Shown here in pieces: positions 61,258 to 64,000 of a stretch of DNA of 64,000 nucleotides; positions within the stretch are counted from its first letter, which is position 1; each line of letters opens with the position of its first letter. The stretch covers positions 868,001 through 932,000 of the forward strand of contig NZ_BDBH01000004.1 of NCBI RefSeq assembly GCF_001612885.1, written 5' to 3'. The notes under the pieces are model-generated. The model ran no database searches and had not been told where the DNA came from. It saw nothing but the letters and a program-made list of their open reading frames with translations. Made by a program: the position numbers and the translations under genes. The DNA is from Nocardia harenae NBRC 108248 (GTDB lineage Bacteria > Actinomycetota > Actinomycetes > Mycobacteriales > Mycobacteriaceae).

Positions 61258-61902
61258 ATGGGCCTGCTCCTCGCGACCGGCGATCCTCGCTTCCGCGACA
61301 CCGCCCGCGCCGCGCTCGAACGCGCCGGACACGACGTGCTGGCCGGAGTGGCCGGGACCGCGCTCCGCGACGACACCGCGCTCGCGATCCTCGACGCCGG
61401 GCCGGGGATCGCGCGGTGCCGGGCGATCCGCGCCGGACCGCACCCCGAGCTGCCGATCATCCTGCTCACCACCTCCGGCCACGAGCGGATCCGCGGGCTC
61501 GAGGCCGGCGCCGACGACTGCATCGACCCCGCGGCCGGACCCTACGAGCTCACGCTGCGGGTGACGGCGGTGCTGCGTCGCACCCACCCGGCGGTGCTGC
61601 GCGACGGCCGGATCGCGCTGTGCCCGCAAGCCCGCTCGGTCGCCGTCGACACCGTCCCGGTGCAGCTGACTCCGCGCGAGTTCGATCTGCTGGAGTTCCT
61701 GCTGCGGCACCCGGAGTCGGTGTTCTCCCGCGAGCAGCTGCTCGCGCAGGTGTGGGGCTGGGATTTCGGCGACCTCTCGACCGTGACCGTCCATGTCAAA
61801 CGGCTGCGCGCCAAGCTGGGGGACCAGCATCGGCTCGACACCGTCTGGGGCCGGGGTTACGCCTGGGGTGCGGCGCCGAGCCGGGAGATGCGATCGGCCT
61901 GA
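61258..61902 (+). CDS. Orphan OmpR/PhoB-type response regulator with atypical receiver
   Basis: A 214-residue protein. The receiver keeps the phospho-Asp (LAILDAGPG) and Thr region (ILLTTSG), but the N-terminal acidic pair is reduced to one Asp (LLATGDPRF) and the conserved Lys, normally in TKPF, is replaced within GADDCIDPAAGPYEL. The C-terminal winged helix is intact (VQLTPREFDLLEFLLRHPES, VTVHVKRLRAKLGDQHRLDT, VWGRGYAW). It may act without phosphorylation. No histidine kinase is adjacent. ATG 61258 is tentative. Confidence 0.85.
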   Translation: MGLLLATGDPRFRDTARAALERAGHDVLAGVAGTALRDDTALAILDAGPGIARCRAIRAGPHPELPIILLTTSGHERIRGLEAGADDCIDPAAGPYELTLRVTAVLRRTHPAVLRDGRIALCPQARSVAVDTVPVQLTPREFDLLEFLLRHPESVFSREQLLAQVWGWDFGDLSTVTVHVKRLRAKLGDQHRLDTVWGRGYAWGAAPSREMRSA

Positions 61903-61938
61903 CCGGGCGCTCCCCGGGCCGTAGCGACCACCGCCATC

Positions 61939-62913
61939 ATGGATGGAGTGAGTTCGTATCGCCTGGCCGAGCCGCCGCTGTTCACCCGCCTGCGCCCCGC
62001 CTCCCGCGTGCTGATCGCCGGGGCCGGCGGCGGCTTCGATATCTACGGCGGGCTGCCGCTCGCCGTCGCCCTGCAAGGTCTCGGGAAGCAGGTCTTCCTG
62101 GCGAGCCTGTCCTTCGACGACCTGGGCCGGACCCCGCTCGAGGACTGGCTGCTGCCCGGCGTCGCCGCCGTCACCCCCGGCACCGTCGGCAACGACGACT
62201 ACTTTCCCGAGCGCACCCTGGCGCGCTGGCTGGCCGAAACCGGCCGCGAACCGGTCGTCCACACCTTCCCGCGCTCCGGCGTCCGCCCGCTCCGCGATGC
62301 CTACCGCGGCCTGGTGGAGCACCTCGGTATCGACGCCATCGTGCTGGTCGACGGCGGCACCGACATCCTGCTGCGCGGCGACGAAACCGGGCTCGGCACA
62401 CCGCACGAGGACATGACCAGCCTCGCGGCGGTAGCGGAGCTGGATCACCTCGACCGCATGGTGGTGTCGGTGGGTTTCGGCATCGATGCCTACCACGGTG
62501 TCTGCCACGCCCACGTCCTGGAGAACCTCGCGGCGCTGCAACGGCGGAACGCCTTCCTCGGCGCCCTCTCGATTCCGCTGGACAGCCCCGAGGGAGCCGC
62601 CTACCTGGCCGCGGTCCGGCACGCGGCGGCCGAGACGCCGTCGCGCCCCAGCATCGTCCACGCCCAGATCGCCGCGGCGCTGCGCGGGGAGTTCGGCAAT
62701 GTCCAGACCACCGGCCGCACCGGCGACACCGAGCTGTTCGTGAACCCGCTCATGGCCGTGTACCTGGCCGTCGATCTCCCGGCGCTGGCGCGCACCGTCG
62801 GCTACCTGCCGCTCCTCGAGCCCACCGAGGACGCCTGCCAGGTGGTGCGGGTGCTCGACGCGCACTTGGCAGCACGGCCCCAGCCCCGGCCTTTCACCTC
62901 CTTCCCGCACTGA
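61939..62913 (+). CDS. DUF1152-family protein
   Basis: A 324-residue soluble protein with the DUF1152 signature: SRVLIAGAGGGFDIYGGLPL, ALQGLGKQVFLASLSF, IVLVDGGTDILLRGDE and DHLDRMVVSVGFGIDAYHGV. The glycine-rich start suggests nucleotide binding, and the VDGGTD segment an acidic active site, but no function is established. ATG 61939 or GTG 61951 could start it. A hairpin terminator follows. Confidence 0.83.
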   Translation: MDGVSSYRLAEPPLFTRLRPASRVLIAGAGGGFDIYGGLPLAVALQGLGKQVFLASLSFDDLGRTPLEDWLLPGVAAVTPGTVGNDDYFPERTLARWLAETGREPVVHTFPRSGVRPLRDAYRGLVEHLGIDAIVLVDGGTDILLRGDETGLGTPHEDMTSLAAVAELDHLDRMVVSVGFGIDAYHGVCHAHVLENLAALQRRNAFLGALSIPLDSPEGAAYLAAVRHAAAETPSRPSIVHAQIAAALRGEFGNVQTTGRTGDTELFVNPLMAVYLAVDLPALARTVGYLPLLEPTEDACQVVRVLDAHLAARPQPRPFTSFPH

Positions 62914-62926
62914 CGTTGCGCGCGGC

Positions 62927-62954
62927 AGGTCGGCGATCGGTTCGTCGCCGACCT
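62927..62954 (+). terminator. Terminator hairpin
   Basis: 10-bp stem AGGTCGGCGA with its complement and an 8-base loop, 13 bases after the DUF1152 gene. Confidence 0.75.
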
Positions 62955-63063
62955 TGACCGGCGGAGGTCACGGCCGCAAATTCGGTGTCGCTCGGGCACC
63001 TCTCCGGTTTACCGTCGAAGTCCCGCCGGAACTCTCCGACGGGCCTGTGGGAAGGGGGACGCG

Positions 63064-63255
63064 ATGTGGAACTGGAGCGACCGCGTCGCCGAACACGCGA
63101 CCGCGGCGGCCTGCACCCGCCCGGTCACCGATCCGGAGCCGACCGTCACCGAGCGTTCGGCCCAGCGCGAGACCGTCACCGGCGGTGACGCGGCGAACGA
63201 CACTCGATCCGGGGCGACGCGCCCCGAGGTGGCGGACTACGGTCTCGCCGGCTGA
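63064..63255 (+). CDS. Possible small protein, 63 residues
   Basis: The peptide opens MWNWSDRVAEHATAAACTRP and is rich in Thr, Glu and Ala, with no recognised domain. It is supported by GGAAGGGGG upstream of ATG 63064 and by a strong terminator beginning four bases after its stop, which implies that a transcript ends there. Function unknown. Confidence 0.45.
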   Translation: MWNWSDRVAEHATAAACTRPVTDPEPTVTERSAQRETVTGGDAANDTRSGATRPEVADYGLAG

Positions 63256-63258
63256 ACC

Positions 63259-63291
63259 GCTCCGTACCGGCCACACCGGCCGGTACGGAGC
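63259..63291 (+). terminator. Terminator hairpin
   Basis: 14-bp perfect stem GCTCCGTACCGGCC with its complement around ACACC, just after the small ORF. Confidence 0.82.
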
Positions 63292-63473
63292 CGTCCCGCA
63301 CCGAGTACGCCCATTCCTGTTTCCGAAAATGCCGATGTAATTCCTACGCCGAACCGGGTCGGTAGCGGTGCGCCCGACGGCAGGTTCGGCCGGCGGTAGC
63401 CGCAACGTGAGCGCAACGAAAGGAAACGCGCTCTCAACCTCGGCACAACGGCACGGGAACACGAGTACAGCAA

Positions 63474-63505
63474 CGTATACAGCCATGTCGACCATGTCGT
63501 ATACG
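63474..63505. promoter_or_regulatory. CGTATAC-N18-GTATACG inverted repeat upstream of the binding-protein gene
   Basis: CGTATAC at 63474-63480 and GTATACG at 63499-63505; inside the gap the octamer CCATGTCG occurs twice. It ends 17 bases before ATG 63523, so a bound regulator would block translation initiation or transcription. The regulator is unknown. Confidence 0.45.
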
Positions 63506-63522
63506 AACGCCCGGATCCCCGA

Positions 63523-64000
63523 ATGACGCCGTTGCCGAACCGAAAGCCACGCCGGCTCCTGCTCGCCCTGCTGGCCGCCGCGCTGCTGCTCACCGGCTGC
63601 TCCAGCATCGACGCCACCTTCACCCCGAGCACCGGCGGCGGTGCCGGCGGCCCGGTGATCCGGGTCGGCACGCTGCGCGGCCAGCCGCACCTGTTCGCCC
63701 CCTACTTCTACGACCGCTTCCTCACCGGCGGCGCCCGGGTGGACGTCGCGGTCTTCGACTCCTCGCCGGACGTCAAGAACGCCCTGGTCTCCGGGCGGAT
63801 CGACGTGGCCGTCATGGGCGTGCCCGCCATGCTGGCCGGTGCCGCCGACGGGCAGGACGTGCGGCTGATCGCCTCCTCGGCCGACGGCGGCTCCGCGATC
63901 GTCGGGCAGCCCTCGATCGCCGATGTGCGGGGGCTGCGCGGCCGGAAGGTCGGGTATCCGGTCGGCTCCTCGCAGGAGGTGCTGCTCCGCTCGACGCTCA
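63523..64000 (+). CDS. ABC-transporter substrate-binding lipoprotein, NMT1/SsuA-like (3' end outside window)
   Basis: The frame from ATG 63523 runs to the window end (159 residues seen). It has a lipoprotein signal with basic start and lipobox LLTGC (Cys near residue 25), a Gly/Ser spacer, and the start of a type 2 periplasmic binding fold: IRVGTLRGQPHLFAPYFYDR, ALVSGRIDVAVMGVPAMLAG and SIADVRGLRGRKVGYPVGSS, as in nitrate/sulfonate/taurine-type binding proteins. The permease and ATPase genes should follow beyond the window. The substrate cannot be told from this part. Confidence 0.85.
   Translation, partial: MTPLPNRKPRRLLLALLAAALLLTGCSSIDATFTPSTGGGAGGPVIRVGTLRGQPHLFAPYFYDRFLTGGARVDVAVFDSSPDVKNALVSGRIDVAVMGVPAMLAGAADGQDVRLIASSADGGSAIVGQPSIADVRGLRGRKVGYPVGSSQEVLLRSTL

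Noticed and set aside
1..64000. CRISPR array, insertion sequences, rRNA operon
   Set aside because: No regularly spaced direct repeats, no transposase gene and no rRNA-like sequence were seen.

Overview
The window is about 64 kb of very GC-rich DNA with short intergenic gaps, frequent GTG starts and ATGA or GTGA gene overlaps. The gene set fits a mycolic-acid actinomycete, most likely Nocardia or a close relative: a SigK/RskA pair, a ChoD-type oxidase, an AccD4-like carboxylase subunit, an antigen-85-like esterase, an Rv1733c-type membrane protein, PucR regulators, an IdeR-type iron box and a type VII secretion-style polymorphic toxin. This placement is an inference; no rRNA or tRNA gene supports it. 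Most of the window is metabolic and regulatory chromosome, with scattered decayed genes and one clear accessory locus at about 52.2-60.0 kb.

Region 1 (1-16.8 kb): a tyrosine-recombinase 3' end, a secreted GH1 glycosidase with a MarR regulator, a small secreted protein, an SDR/DUF2867 protein, a TetR/acyl-CoA dehydrogenase divergon, sigK-rskA followed by a membrane molybdopterin oxidoreductase, a TetR and ChoD-type divergon, a second GMC oxidoreductase, a DoxX-like protein, an ECF41-type sigma factor and a HAD-like protein lacking its nucleophile Asp. Two near-identical SigK-type promoters (CCATCC-N16-CGAA) stand in front of sigK itself and of the small secreted protein at 2506.

Region 2 (16.8-31.8 kb): two PucR-family proteins, one without its DNA-binding end; a GNAT gene broken by an in-frame TGA; a MaoC/FAS1-like dehydratase; the antigen-85-like esterase coupled to a 78-residue ORF; AccD; a TetR/Rv1733c operon; an unusual SRPBCC plus acyl-CoA synthetase fusion behind a strong promoter; and an erythromycin-esterase-type gene divergent from a double-HTH MerR regulator.

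Region 3 (31.8-52 kb): a PAS-GGDEF diguanylate cyclase, an epimerase/TetR divergon, small membrane proteins, an aldo/keto reductase stub, a lipid-kinase-like protein, a MarR/SMP-30 lipoprotein divergon, pxpA, a GlsB-type stress membrane protein, a two-component cluster (LuxR-type regulator, stand-alone receiver, GAF histidine kinase), hydrolases, a VOC protein, three methyltransferases (one with a structured leader), a fabG 3' fragment, a DUF3068 protein and a MerR/Hsp20 heat-shock divergon.

Region 4 (52-64 kb): SseB-like gene, WXG100-like gene, very large T7SS-RHS toxin gene, then a candidate immunity gene, all tightly packed. The toxin gene carries a one-base frameshift near 57172 that separates the secretion and RHS half from the C-terminal EHHH nuclease tip. 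Downstream are an iron-box-controlled siderophore-interacting flavoprotein, an orphan response regulator with a degenerate receiver, a DUF1152 protein, a small ORF and the start of a lipoprotein binding component of an ABC transporter that runs off the window.
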